Shown: positions 1-8,678, numbered from the stretch's first letter. The stretch: 64,000 bases of DNA from Billgrantia ethanolica (GCF_021404305.1 NZ_JABFTX010000005.1:1-64000), one strand, 5' to 3'. Notes: generated by a model from the letters alone, not told the origin. Numbers and translations: made by a program.

Positions 1-28
1 GGGTCCAGTCTCCGACGTCGGAACGACA

Positions 29-48
29 GCCGCCCCGGGTGGGGCGGC
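29..48 (-). terminator. GC-rich hairpin downstream of dctP
   Basis: Perfect 8-bp stem (GCCGCCCC / GGGGCGGC) with a 4-nt loop, 11 nt past the stop codon of the minus-strand TRAP binding-protein gene. There is no clear U-tract, so it may end transcription weakly or protect the mRNA 3' end. The window edge prevents seeing what lies beyond. Confidence 0.5.
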
Positions 49-58
49 CGGTACAGCC

Positions 59-1162
59 TTACAGACAGGCTTCGATCTCTTCGAGCGAGGGCAGGTTGTC
101 CATGGTGCGGCTCATGTTGAACGGCGCGGAGATGTCACGCCAGGTGGCGTAGTGCTCCAGGTAGCCGATCATGGATTGGTAGACCTTGGCGTGGTCCGGG
201 TGCTCGCAGGCGCCGCGCAGGATCACCTCGTTGGTGATCTCCTGGATGCGCTCCAGATCCTCGTCGGAGAGCTGATTGATGGTCACACCGGCATCGATGA
301 ACTTCTCGGTACCCTCGGTGGAGCCGCGCTCGGACCAGGCGATGGACCAGGCCATGGTGGCATCGGCGGCGATCTTCAGCTGCTCCTGGGTCTCCTCGGA
401 GAGGGCGTCCCAGGCGTCGCGATTGATCATCACGCCGAACACGCTGGCGGACTGGTGCCAGCCCGGCACCGACCAGTACTCGACCACCTCGGCGAAGCCG
501 GCATTGTAATCCACGCCCGGGGTGGAGAACTCGGCGCCGTCGACCACGCCGCGTTCCACCGCCTGATAAATCTCGCCGCCGGCCAGGGTCACCTGGGAGC
601 CGCCGAGCTGCTCGAGCACGCGGCCCTGGTCACGGCCTGAGAGGCGCAGGCGTTTGCCGTCGAGATCGGCCAGGCTCTCGATGGGCGTACGGCCCATGAA
701 GCCCGACTCGTTGTTGGTGATACCGTAGGGCAGGTAGACCATGTCGTACTGGCCGTAGATCTCCTGGTAGAGGTCCCAGCCACCCCACTGCTGGATCCAG
801 TTCAGGTAGTCGACGGCGTTGAACAGCATGGTGGTGGTGGCCAGCGGCGAGAAGGCCGGGTTGCGGCCGGCCCAGTAGCCGGGCCAGTCGCCGGCGGCTT
901 CGATGCTGCCGGTCTCGGTAGCGTCGAACACCTCGGTGCCGGGCATCAGGGTGCCGCCGGCGCGGAACTCGATCTGCAGCTCATCGCCGGCGATCTTGTT
1001 GACCAGCTCCACCCAGTGGCGGTCGATCTGGATCAGATCGATGCTGTCCGGCCAGGTGGAGGTCATGGTCCAGCGCTCCTGGGCCTGAGCGGTGGTGGCG
1101 AAGGCGGCCAGAGCGATGCCGGCCGCCAGGCCGGAGATGGCGAATCTTGTCTTCATCTTCAT
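59..1162 (-). CDS. TRAP transporter substrate-binding protein (DctP family), first copy
   Basis: Periplasmic solute receptor of a TRAP transporter, 367 aa, the usual length for DctP/TakP-type receptors. The first 27 residues form a Sec signal peptide ending TTAQAQ, before mature ERWTMTSTWP. Family hallmarks are visible: a GGxIYQAVERGVVDGAEFS stretch (helix and ligand pocket) and a conserved PGWHQ segment shared with the second DctP of this locus. A GGGAG ribosome-binding site precedes the ATG. The gene is last in a minus-strand locus and is separated from dctM by 350 bp, so it may have its own promoter. The substrate is unknown; TakP-type receptors commonly bind 2-oxo acids or other organic acids. 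Confidence 0.93.
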   Translation of the reverse strand: MKMKTRFAISGLAAGIALAAFATTAQAQERWTMTSTWPDSIDLIQIDRHWVELVNKIAGDELQIEFRAGGTLMPGTEVFDATETGSIEAAGDWPGYWAGRNPAFSPLATTTMLFNAVDYLNWIQQWGGWDLYQEIYGQYDMVYLPYGITNNESGFMGRTPIESLADLDGKRLRLSGRDQGRVLEQLGGSQVTLAGGEIYQAVERGVVDGAEFSTPGVDYNAGFAEVVEYWSVPGWHQSASVFGVMINRDAWDALSEETQEQLKIAADATMAWSIAWSERGSTEGTEKFIDAGVTINQLSDEDLERIQEITNEVILRGACEHPDHAKVYQSMIGYLEHYATWRDISAPFNMSRTMDNLPSLEEIEACL

Positions 1163-1451
1163 GTCGTGCTCCCTTCTGGGTCTTATTGTGCTGCCGTAAA
1201 GAGAAGATCTTGCCAGGCGGCATGCCGCAGTCGTTGTGATTTGCTGAATGATCGGTCAGGCCGCCAGAGAACATCGACAAGCTAGCACGCTGTCATGACC
1301 GGAATCGATAGCTGGCTACGGTGCTGAGCAGGGTTGAGCCGAGCATCGGTTACGTTTAATTAAGAAAGAATGGGAGGCGGATCTATCTGTATTGAAAGGT
1401 AAAACTTCCGCCTGGTGGCAGGGTGGGGCAAGAGATAGAAGAGCGTGAGAA

Positions 1452-1465
1452 TAGACCAAAGTCTA
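1452..1465. promoter_or_regulatory. dyad TAGAC-CAAA-GTCTA, possible operator
   Basis: Perfect 5-bp arms around a CAAA spacer. The identical 14-mer recurs at 59849-59862, where it overlaps the -35 region of a small gene. It lies about 290 bp upstream of the minus-strand dctP. A 14-nt exact recurrence with dyad symmetry suggests a shared transcription factor. I do not recognise the regulator. Confidence 0.45.
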
Positions 1466-1481
1466 GCCGGATAACGCGGCA

Positions 1482-1505
1482 GACGGCGCCCGGCCGGGCG
1501 CCGTC
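1482..1505 (-). terminator. hairpin downstream of dctM
   Basis: A perfect 24-nt GC palindrome starts 8 nt beyond the dctM stop codon. Without a U-tract it is at best a weak terminator. It may end or stabilise the dctPQM transcript before the separately placed second dctP. Confidence 0.45.
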
Positions 1506-1512
1506 GCTGTCA

Positions 1513-2883
1513 TCAGCGTCCGCCGTAGACCTGAGCAGGCAGCCAGGTGGCCAGCGGCTCGTAGAAGAACACCAGGAACAACCCCAGCATCTGCAGGGCC
1601 ACGAAGGGGGCGACCCCTTTGTAGATGTCGAGCGTCGTGATGCCCGGTGGGCAGACGCCCTTGATGTAGAACAGTGCGAAGCCTACCGGTGGCGTCAGGA
1701 ACGAGGTCTGCAGACAGATGGCGAAGAGGATGGCGAACCACACCGGATCGACACCCAGGCTGAACACCACCGGGGCGACGAGCGGCAGAATGATCAGCGT
1801 GATCTCCACCCAGTCGAGGAAGAAGCCGAGCAGGAACACCACCAGCATGATGGTCAGCACCACGCCGGCCGGGCCGAAGGGCAGCCCGGTGATGGCGTTG
1901 CGAATCACGTCATCGCCGCCCAGCCCACGCAGTACCACGGCGAAGATGGTGGCACCGACGAAGATGCCGAAGATGAAGGCGGTGGTGCGGGTGGTCTGAT
2001 AGAGCGCCTTGGACACCACATCGAAACTCAGGCGGCGATTGAACAGGGCCAGCAGCACGGCCCCCAGCGCACCCACTGCGGAAGCTTCGGTGGTGGTGGC
2101 GAAACCGGTGAAGATCGAACCGAGCACCGCCACGATCAGCGCCAGGGGCGGCAGCACGGCAATCAGCACCTCGAGCAGGGCGCGGGCATTGAGCGGCTGG
2201 CGGTTCTCCGGCGCCGGCGCCAGGTCCTTCTTGATATAGGCGGCGATCACGATGTAGGCGATGTACATCACCCCCAGCATGATGCCGGGAATCAGTGCGC
2301 CCATGAACAGTCGGCCCACCGAGGCTTCCGATGTGCCCAGGCGGTCGGCCATCAGCACCAGCATGATGCTGGGCGGCACCAGGATGCCGAGGGTGCCCAC
2401 CGAGCAGGCGGTGCCCACCGCCAGCGACTTGTTGTACTTCGCTTGCAGCATGGGGCCGATGGAGAGCATGCCGAGCAGCACCACCGAGGCGCCGACGATG
2501 CCGGTGGAAGCGGCCAGCAGCACGCCGACGATGACCACGGTAACGGCGTAGCCGCCGCGCAGCCCACCCAGTACTCGCACCAGGGAGTTCATCAGCCGCT
2601 CGGCGATGCCCGAGCGGTCGAGCATGATGCCCATGAAGATGAACAACGGCAGGGCCACCATCAGCTCGTTGGCGATGATGCCGTAGAGGCGCCGGTCGAG
2701 AACGCCGATGGTGCCGCCCCAGGAGAACCACAGATCGGCCCCCATGTGCTCGACCAGCACATGGCCGATGACAGCGAACAGGAAACCGATGCCGGCCAAG
2801 GCCCAGGCCACGGGAAAGCCGATCAGCAGCAGTCCCATGAAGCCGGCAAACATGCCGATGACGAGAATTTCTTCGAGACCCAT
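1513..2883 (-). CDS. TRAP transporter large permease (DctM)
   Basis: Large membrane subunit of the TRAP transporter, 456 aa, the normal size for DctM. It is almost wholly hydrophobic with about 12 predicted membrane segments. Typical DctM stretches are present: an N-terminal FAGFMGLLLIGFPVAWALAGIG segment, a central ATEASAVGALGA motif, and a C-terminal LTPPVGFALFYIKGV segment. It carries out sodium-coupled import with DctQ and a periplasmic DctP. It starts 21 bp after dctQ on the same strand, so the two are co-transcribed. Substrate cannot be read from the permease. Confidence 0.95.
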   Translation of the reverse strand: MGLEEILVIGMFAGFMGLLLIGFPVAWALAGIGFLFAVIGHVLVEHMGADLWFSWGGTIGVLDRRLYGIIANELMVALPLFIFMGIMLDRSGIAERLMNSLVRVLGGLRGGYAVTVVIVGVLLAASTGIVGASVVLLGMLSIGPMLQAKYNKSLAVGTACSVGTLGILVPPSIMLVLMADRLGTSEASVGRLFMGALIPGIMLGVMYIAYIVIAAYIKKDLAPAPENRQPLNARALLEVLIAVLPPLALIVAVLGSIFTGFATTTEASAVGALGAVLLALFNRRLSFDVVSKALYQTTRTTAFIFGIFVGATIFAVVLRGLGGDDVIRNAITGLPFGPAGVVLTIMLVVFLLGFFLDWVEITLIILPLVAPVVFSLGVDPVWFAILFAICLQTSFLTPPVGFALFYIKGVCPPGITTLDIYKGVAPFVALQMLGLFLVFFYEPLATWLPAQVYGGR

Positions 2884-2904
2884 GATCTTCCTCGCAAAGG
2901 CACG

Positions 2905-3501
2905 TTAGCGGTGGTCCACCGGCCGCCGCAGAGGCAACTGCCGGGGGAAGCCGAAGAGATAGGTACAGCAGCGCAGCGCTCGTGATGACAAGGCGATGGC
3001 GATCAGCGCCATGCCGATCGGCAGGGTACTCTTGATGATGAAGCGGTAGGGCAGGCCGCTGGGCGCCTGGGAGCGCTCGCCGCGGGCGAAGGAGCGCTGG
3101 GCGTACTCGGTGAGCCCGTCGACCATGAAATAGAGCACCGGCAGCACCAGCAGTACGATACACAGCAGCTCGACCCAGGCCTGGAAGCGCAGCGAGAACT
3201 TGTCACGCAGCACGTCCACGCGGACGTGGTCGTCGGTGACCACGGCGTAAGCCAGGGTCAGGATCATCGTCGCGCCGAAGAAGTGCCACGAGAGCTCTTC
3301 CAGGGCGATGGAGCCGCGGCCCAGAATGAAACGGCTGAACACATTGGTGAGCACCACGGCAAGCGTGGCGAGCCACAGCCAGGAAAGCAGCTTGCCGAGA
3401 ACGGCAATGGCCGTGTCGATCATATGGCTGACACGGTTGGTGGGAAGCTCCGGGCGCAGCGTGGTGGCGTCCGGGGGAGCGTCGGGAAGCAGTGTAGACA
3501 T
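2905..3501 (-). CDS. TRAP transporter small permease (DctQ)
   Basis: Small four-helix membrane subunit, 198 aa from the chosen ATG at 3501 (MSTLLPDAPP). An in-frame start further upstream would add 51 residues that read through a palindromic intercistronic hairpin, so it is rejected. DctQ hallmarks include the conserved LEELSWHFFGATMILTLAYA region, in which an acidic residue sits within the second helix, followed by DDHVRVDVL. It pairs with the DctM encoded just downstream. The C-terminal tail is basic and cytoplasmic. Confidence 0.92.
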   Translation of the reverse strand: MSTLLPDAPPDATTLRPELPTNRVSHMIDTAIAVLGKLLSWLWLATLAVVLTNVFSRFILGRGSIALEELSWHFFGATMILTLAYAVVTDDHVRVDVLRDKFSLRFQAWVELLCIVLLVLPVLYFMVDGLTEYAQRSFARGERSQAPSGLPYRFIIKSTLPIGMALIAIALSSRALRCCTYLFGFPRQLPLRRPVDHR

Positions 3502-3536
3502 CGTGCAGCCTCTTGCATGTTGCCGCAAGCCGGGAG

Positions 3537-3570
3537 GCCGGTTGCCGGTGGCATGCCACCGGCAACCGGC
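3537..3570. repeat. 34-nt perfect palindrome between dctP and dctQ
   Basis: Every base from 3537 to 3570 is part of one uninterrupted inverted repeat (17 + 17 nt) centred on GGCATGCC. It lies between the stop of the upstream dctP (3579) and the start of dctQ (3501). On the minus-strand mRNA it forms a very stable stem after the binding-protein gene. That is the position where stem-loops raise receptor mRNA over permease mRNA in binding-protein-dependent transporter operons. Confidence 0.75.
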
Positions 3571-3578
3571 ACTTGCCG

Positions 3579-4682
3579 TCAGTTGGAGTTGGGCGAGTAG
3601 TAGGCGCGCGGCAGATAACCCTTGGCATGCCAGTTGCCGTGGACCTGCATCCATTCACGTTGGCTCTCCAGCACGCGGGCGAAGAGTGCGTCGTTGCTGG
3701 CCATCTCGTCCAGCACGCCCATGGTGACGGTCTCCAGCTCGGCCAGGATCTCCGGCGACAGGGTCTGGGCGTTCACGCCTTCGGCTTCGAAGCCGGCCAG
3801 CGCCTGGGGGTTCTCCCACTCGCTCTCGGAGAAGCCGAACAGCGTGGCGGAGCGGCAGCCGATCTCGATCTGGGCGCGGCTCAGGTCGGAAAGGTCGTCC
3901 CAGGTCTCCTGATTCACTAGCAGGTGCGAGGTGGTGTAGGTCTGGTGCCAGCCCGGCATGATGTAGTTCTGCACGATCTCCTGCATGCCCAGGATGCGGT
4001 CCACGGCCGGGGCCGAGAACTCCAGGGCGTCGATGGTGCCGCGCTCCATGGCCTGGTAGAGCTCGCCACCGGGCAGCATGGTGACCGAGGCGCCGAGCTG
4101 CTCCATGACGCGGCCGCCGATACCGGCGAAGCGGATGCGCAGGCCGTCGATCTGGTCGAGGGATTCCAGTGGCTCGGCGAACCAGCCGGCGGCTTCCGGC
4201 CCGATCACGCCGCACAGCAGCGCCTTGACCCCGTAGGGCTCGTACACTTCCTGCAGCAGCTCGTAGCCGTCGCCGAAATAGTGCCAGGCCATGAAGGCGG
4301 GGGGCTCCATGCCGAAGGGAGGGCCGGAGAGTAGCGGCAATACCGGAATGCTGCCCTGATCGTAGCCGATCCAGGTGTAGCCGGCCGGGTAGCGGCCTTC
4401 CGAAACGGCATCGAGGATCTCGAACGGCGGGATCAGCTCGCCCGGCTCGTAGTAGCGCAGGTTGATGTTGCCGCCGGAGATCGCTTCCAGCGTTTCGGAC
4501 AGATGAACGACCGGCGTACTCAGGCCCACCAGGTGTGACGGGAAGGCGATAGGTACCTGCCAGCGCACGCGCTCCTGGGCGTTGGCGGTGCTGGCCATGG
4601 CGGCGCCGGCCAGGATTACGGCGGCGGTCGTGCTGGCCAGCTTGAAACGTGTGGACACCTTGGGGCCAGTTGATGCTTGCAT
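3579..4682 (-). CDS. TRAP transporter substrate-binding protein (DctP family), second copy
   Basis: Periplasmic TRAP receptor, 367 aa, first gene of the minus-strand operon dctP-dctQ-dctM. A signal peptide (residues 1 to about 36, ending STANAQ) precedes mature ERVRWQVPIAF. It shares family motifs with the other DctP here (GGELYQAMERGTIDALEFS and PGWHQT) but is clearly diverged elsewhere, so the two probably recognise different or related organic acids and share one permease. Two putative GntR-type operators lie upstream. Ligand unknown. Confidence 0.93.
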   Translation of the reverse strand: MQASTGPKVSTRFKLASTTAAVILAGAAMASTANAQERVRWQVPIAFPSHLVGLSTPVVHLSETLEAISGGNINLRYYEPGELIPPFEILDAVSEGRYPAGYTWIGYDQGSIPVLPLLSGPPFGMEPPAFMAWHYFGDGYELLQEVYEPYGVKALLCGVIGPEAAGWFAEPLESLDQIDGLRIRFAGIGGRVMEQLGASVTMLPGGELYQAMERGTIDALEFSAPAVDRILGMQEIVQNYIMPGWHQTYTTSHLLVNQETWDDLSDLSRAQIEIGCRSATLFGFSESEWENPQALAGFEAEGVNAQTLSPEILAELETVTMGVLDEMASNDALFARVLESQREWMQVHGNWHAKGYLPRAYYSPNSN

Positions 4683-4987
4683 AGACGCGACTCCACTTGT
4701 TGTGACGGGTATTGTTTTAGGGAAAGGCCTATTCCAGCGCTGAATTAGCCATGCAACTCAAAGGGAAAGCAATAATGGAAAATTGGTCAGACCAAAGTGT
4801 GCGGATGGGGTCTCGCTGAGAAGAAGTGTGTTTCTATAGGTAACTGATGGTGTTTTGTTGCGATCTTCTGGAAAAATTGCGCCTTTTCTATAGATCCTAT
4901 GCTTATCTTTAGCGTGCTTAGCCTTTTCGGTGTATCTAAAAGTGCGACCAATTGTTAATGCCAAGAGGCGTGCAGGGAGAGTCTTCG
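4683..4987. other. divergent promoter region, TRAP operon / tmcA
   Basis: About 300 bp, visibly more AT-rich than its flanks, between the divergent TRAP operon and tmcA. It contains one TTGGTC-N-GACCAA dyad (4783-4795); the partner copy lies just inside the tmcA 5' region. I see no protein-coding gene here; the overlapping minus-strand reading frame has no family features. Confidence 0.6.
4783..4795. promoter_or_regulatory. GntR/FCD-type operator candidate, copy 1
   Basis: TTGGTCAGACCAA, a perfect dyad with a single central base. It fits the ATTGGT-N3-ACCAAT pattern known for PdhR/LldR-type GntR regulators. It lies about 100 bp upstream of the TRAP operon start. No GntR gene is in the window. 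Confidence 0.55.
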
Positions 4988-7099
4988 GTGGGGGTTGGTG
5001 TTGTGTACGAGCGAGAGGCGAGTTCGGTATTGAATTGGTCTGACCAAATGGCTGCGCAGGGCTGGCGCGGTCTGGTGTGGTCGACCTCGCCTGCCGATAC
5101 GGCGCGGCAGCAAGCGCTGGCTGTATGGCAGGCCCGCGCCTGGCAGCACCCCTGCTGGGTGTCGTCGGCGGCACCGGAAAAGGCATGGCAAGCGGCGTGG
5201 CTACCACCGGCCAAGGCCCGCACCCGGCTGGGCGGCGAGCACGATCTGATCGTCTACGATGCCGCCAGCGAGGCGGGCTTCGATCCGGATGCATTCGGTG
5301 CCCTGAGTGGCACCCTGCGGGCAGGCGGCTTGCTGCTGCTGTTATTGCCACCGGCCACTGGCAACCAGGCGGTCAGCCACTACATGGCCCGCCTGCGTGA
5401 ACGCTTGGTGCAGGCGACGGATGCCGTGCACTGGACGCCCGGCGAGCCGCTGCGGCTGCCCGGCCCCAGGCCCGAACCCAAGCCCGAGGCCGATAGCGGC
5501 GATCCCGACTGCATCACCCGCGACCAGCGCCAGGCGGTGGAGCGCCTGATCGGCCTCCGGCGCCGGCGACCGCTGGTGATCACCGCCGACCGGGGCCGCG
5601 GCAAGAGTGCCGCGCTGGGTATCGCCTGCGCCCGCCTGCTTAACGAGGGGCAGGCGAAGATCTGGGTGACGGCGCCACGCCTGGCGGCGGTCGAGGCGCT
5701 GTTCGAGCGTCTGGCGTCGCTGTGTCCGCAAGGGCATCGCCATGGCGGGCGCTTCGATGACGAGGGCGGCGGACGCGTCGAGTTCGTCGCCCCCGACGAG
5801 CTGAGTGCCCGGGTCGAGCGCGGCGAGGCGGGCGGCCAAGGAAGCTGGCTGCTGGTGGACGAGGCTGCGGCCATTCCCGCCGCCCTGCTCGGGCAGTGGC
5901 TCGAAGCGTTTCCGCGCATCGCCTTCGCCACCACCGTGCACGGTTACGAAGGCTCCGGGCGCGGCTTCGCCTTGCGCTTCCGCGAGAGGCTCGAGCGACA
6001 GACACCGGATTGGCGCGAATGCCATCTCGCCGCGCCGATACGTTGGGCCGAAGGCGACCCGCTCGAACGACTGGTCGGCGACCTGCTGCTGCTCGATGCC
6101 GAGCCGCCGGGGGTGGCGTCGAAACCGTTGCAGGAATGGGTCTGGCAGCCCGAGGCGCTGGCCGGCGACGAGCCCGCGTTGCGCCAGATCTTCGGCCTGC
6201 TGGTGCAGGCCCACTACCGCACCGCGCCGGCTGACCTTCAGCGGCTGCTCGATGCGCCGGAGCTCAGGGTCAGGACGCTGACGGACGGCACCCATATCCA
6301 AGCGGTGGCGGTGTGCGCCGACGAGGGGGGCTTCGCCCCCGAGCTGGCGGACAAAGTGGCGCGAGGCGAGCGGCGGCTGCCGGGGCACCTGCTGGCCCAG
6401 TCGCTGGCCGCCCATGCCGGCTGCCGTGAAGCGCTCACGGCCCGCCTGCGCCGGGTGCAGCGTATCTCGGTGCACCCCCAGCGGCGCCGCGAGGGGCTGG
6501 GGGCGCGGCTGCTGGAGGGAGAGCGTGCAGCGGCTCAGGAAGCTGGCGTCGACCTGCTGGGCGCCAGTTTCGGCGCCGAGCCGGGGCTGCTCGCCTTCTG
6601 GCGCTCCCAAGGCTTTCGCACGGTGCGCCTGGGGCTGTCGCGGGAAACCTCGACGGGAGAACATGCGGTCATGGTGGTGGCACCGCTCACTGTCATGGGG
6701 CAATCGCTGTGTGCAACGCTGACGCGGCGCTTCCATGCACTGCTGCCCGTTCTGCTCGCCTTCGAGCTGGCCGGGCTGGAGCCGGAGGTCGCCCTGGCGC
6801 TGCTGGCGGAAGGGGAGCGAGCGGAGCTCGATGAGGCCGCGTGGCGCGACCTGGACGATGTGGCCCACGGCCACCGCGAGCCGGCGCTGGCGCGTCTCGC
6901 CCTGCAGCGGCTGATATGCCGTGCGGTAGTGGTGGGGCGGCATGACCCCGAGCTGGCATGGCTCGCCGCCTGGGCCTTTCAAGGGCGCGATATCGCCTGG
7001 CTGGCCGCCCGGGCCGGAGTCGAGGGGCGGCGACAGGTCATGGCGCGGATGCGCGATTTGGTGGCCACGCTGCTGGCCGACGAATCGCGCGCAGGCTGA
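4988..7099 (+). CDS. tmcA: tRNA(Met) cytidine acetyltransferase TmcA
   Basis: Acetylates the wobble cytidine (ac4C34) of elongator tRNA-Met using ATP and acetyl-CoA; cytosolic. 703 aa from GTG 4988, close to E. coli TmcA. Domain order is standard: N-terminal DUF1726-like region, helicase module with Walker A DRGRGKSA (Lys about 206) and Walker B LLVDEAAAIPA (Asp about 291), then a GNAT domain (VQRISVHPQRRREGLGARLL, acetyl-CoA loop) and a C-terminal tRNA-binding tail. The start is uncertain: GTG 4988 has an AGGGAGA site 7 nt upstream; ATG 4958 has none; GTG 5003 and ATG 5048 are also in frame. Monocistronic. Confidence 0.93.
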   Translation: MGVGVVYEREASSVLNWSDQMAAQGWRGLVWSTSPADTARQQALAVWQARAWQHPCWVSSAAPEKAWQAAWLPPAKARTRLGGEHDLIVYDAASEAGFDPDAFGALSGTLRAGGLLLLLLPPATGNQAVSHYMARLRERLVQATDAVHWTPGEPLRLPGPRPEPKPEADSGDPDCITRDQRQAVERLIGLRRRRPLVITADRGRGKSAALGIACARLLNEGQAKIWVTAPRLAAVEALFERLASLCPQGHRHGGRFDDEGGGRVEFVAPDELSARVERGEAGGQGSWLLVDEAAAIPAALLGQWLEAFPRIAFATTVHGYEGSGRGFALRFRERLERQTPDWRECHLAAPIRWAEGDPLERLVGDLLLLDAEPPGVASKPLQEWVWQPEALAGDEPALRQIFGLLVQAHYRTAPADLQRLLDAPELRVRTLTDGTHIQAVAVCADEGGFAPELADKVARGERRLPGHLLAQSLAAHAGCREALTARLRRVQRISVHPQRRREGLGARLLEGERAAAQEAGVDLLGASFGAEPGLLAFWRSQGFRTVRLGLSRETSTGEHAVMVVAPLTVMGQSLCATLTRRFHALLPVLLAFELAGLEPEVALALLAEGERAELDEAAWRDLDDVAHGHREPALARLALQRLICRAVVVGRHDPELAWLAAWAFQGRDIAWLAARAGVEGRRQVMARMRDLVATLLADESRAG
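5035..5047. promoter_or_regulatory. GntR/FCD-type operator candidate, copy 2
   Basis: TTGGTCTGACCAA, the reverse complement of the dyad at 4783-4795, centred 252 bp away. It sits in the first codons of tmcA, or immediately before it if translation starts at ATG 5048. Two matched sites at this distance could support DNA looping over the TRAP promoter. The regulator is not in the window. Confidence 0.5.
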
Positions 7100-7162
7100 G
7101 CGGGCTTTTCCCGGCGTTGCCGGCCCGGTAAGGTAGGCCGGTTACCATCATGCAGATCCAAC

Positions 7163-8629
7163 ATGAACGAACATCTCGCGCAACTCTCGCCACAGCCGCT
7201 GTGGCGCCATTTTCGCACGCTGTGCAATACGCCTCGCCCCTCAGGGCGCGAGGCCGAACTGGTGGCGATCCTCGAGCGCTGGGCCGAACAGCATGGGCTC
7301 GCCCACGACCGTGACGATTACGGCAACCTGCGCTTGAGCAAGCCCGCTACGCCGGGCCATGAGAGCGCGCCGGGCGTCATCCTGCAGGGCCATCTCGACA
7401 TGGTGGCGCAGGCCAACGCCGATCACCCCCACGACTTCACCCGCGACCCGATCGACACTTACGTGGACGACGGCTGGCTGCGCGCCCGCCACACCACGCT
7501 AGGCGCCGACAACGGTCTCGGGGTGGCGGCGGCGCTGGCGATTCTGGAAGACGACACCCTGGTGCACGGGCCGCTGGAGGCGTTGTTCACCCTCGAGGAG
7601 GAGAGCTCCATGGGCGGTGCCTTGCAGCTGGCGGAGCAATGGCTGCAGGGCAGCGTGCTGCTCAATCTCGATTCCGAGGACCGCGGCGAGGTCTTCATCG
7701 GTTGTGCCGGCGGTGCCGACATCGTGGTCGAGGCGCAGCTGCCTACCGCCGAGTCGGGAGTCGACGAGGTGGCCCTGGAGCTCGCCCTGACCGGGCTGGT
7801 GGGCGGTCACTCCGGCATCGACATCCATCGCGGGCGCGGCAATGCCAATCGCCTGCTGGTACGTGTGCTCAGAGCGCTAGAAGCCTACGACATCCGCTTG
7901 GTCAGCTATCGTGGCGGTACGCTGCGCAATGCCATCCCGCGCGAAGCCTTCGCCACCGTCGTGCTGCCGGCCGATGAAGTCGCCGCCGCCGAGAGTCGGG
8001 TGCAGGCGCTCGAACAGCAGCTGCGTACCGAGCTGGCCGGCGTCGACGACGGGCTGTCTCTGGTCGCGGTGCGCGTGGCGGAAAGACCCGCCCAGGCGCT
8101 CAATGCCCATGCCAGCAGCATGCTGCTGGCGGCGCTCAACGCCGCGCCCTACGGGGTGGAGCGTATGAGCAGCGCAGTGCCCGGCGTGGTGGAAACCTCG
8201 AACAATCTGGGCGTGGTGAACCTCGACGAAGGCCGCTTCCATCTCTGCGCCCTGGTGCGGTCGCTGCGTGACAGTGCGGTGGAGGATCTGGCCGATCGTT
8301 TCCGCGGCCTGTTCGATCTGATCGGGGCGCGCACGCGGGTCGAGAACGACTACCCCGGCTGGACGCCTGCCCCCGACAGCGCCCTGCTGGCGCGCTTCGA
8401 GCGTCTGCACCGGCAACTGGTGGGACGCGAGCCGGCGGTCAAGGTGATCCATGCCGGGCTCGAGTGCGGCATCCTGGCCGGCAAGTATCCCAACCTCGAG
8501 ATGATCTCCTTCGGCCCTTCGATTCGCGGCGCCCACTCACCTGACGAGCGGGTGGAGCTGGACTCCGTGGTGGAGTTCTGGGGCCTGCTTCGTGCGTTGA
8601 TCGAGGATCTGGCCGCGGACAGCGCTTGA
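7163..8629 (+). CDS. pepD: Aminoacyl-histidine dipeptidase (PepD, peptidase family M20C)
   Basis: Zinc dipeptidase hydrolysing Xaa-His dipeptides such as carnosine, cytosolic, 488 aa (E. coli PepD is about 485). Metal and catalytic residues of the M20 fold are visible: QGHLDM (His77, Asp79), GADNGLG (Asp116) and TLEEESSMGG (Glu145/Glu146), plus the later GGHSGIDIHRGRGNAN dimerisation-lid motif and HAGLECG. It stands alone, 63 bp after tmcA, and is convergent with the PfpI-like gene across a bidirectional hairpin. Confidence 0.95.
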   Translation: MNEHLAQLSPQPLWRHFRTLCNTPRPSGREAELVAILERWAEQHGLAHDRDDYGNLRLSKPATPGHESAPGVILQGHLDMVAQANADHPHDFTRDPIDTYVDDGWLRARHTTLGADNGLGVAAALAILEDDTLVHGPLEALFTLEEESSMGGALQLAEQWLQGSVLLNLDSEDRGEVFIGCAGGADIVVEAQLPTAESGVDEVALELALTGLVGGHSGIDIHRGRGNANRLLVRVLRALEAYDIRLVSYRGGTLRNAIPREAFATVVLPADEVAAAESRVQALEQQLRTELAGVDDGLSLVAVRVAERPAQALNAHASSMLLAALNAAPYGVERMSSAVPGVVETSNNLGVVNLDEGRFHLCALVRSLRDSAVEDLADRFRGLFDLIGARTRVENDYPGWTPAPDSALLARFERLHRQLVGREPAVKVIHAGLECGILAGKYPNLEMISFGPSIRGAHSPDERVELDSVVEFWGLLRALIEDLAADSA

Positions 8630-8641
8630 GGCTTGAAACGA

Positions 8642-8671
8642 CCCGGCGCCGCTGCGATGAGCGGCGCCGGG
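8642..8671. terminator. bidirectional hairpin between pepD and PfpI-like gene
   Basis: A perfect 12-bp stem (CCCGGCGCCGCT / AGCGGCGCCGGG) with a 6-nt loop fills the 49-bp gap between two convergent genes. No long U-tract on either strand. Its position suggests it serves both transcripts. Confidence 0.6.
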
Positions 8672-8678
8672 CAGTGCC

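Larger units (their letters stand above)
1163..1512. other. 350-bp spacer between dctP and dctM
   Basis: I see no credible gene here. The spacer holds the TAGACCAAAGTCTA dyad (1452-1465) and a 24-nt perfect palindrome just past the dctM stop (1482-1505). The last 150 bp before dctP are comparatively AT-rich, as expected for a promoter region. I infer that dctP here can be transcribed independently of dctQM. Confidence 0.6.

Noticed and set aside
1423..2985. 520-codon plus-strand frame opposite dctM
   Set aside because: Composed of Gln/His/Asp/Gly-rich, family-less sequence antisense to a clear DctM gene; a by-product of high GC codon bias.
5342..6982. 546-codon minus-strand frame opposite tmcA
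   Set aside because: Antisense shadow of TmcA with no recognisable family sequence.
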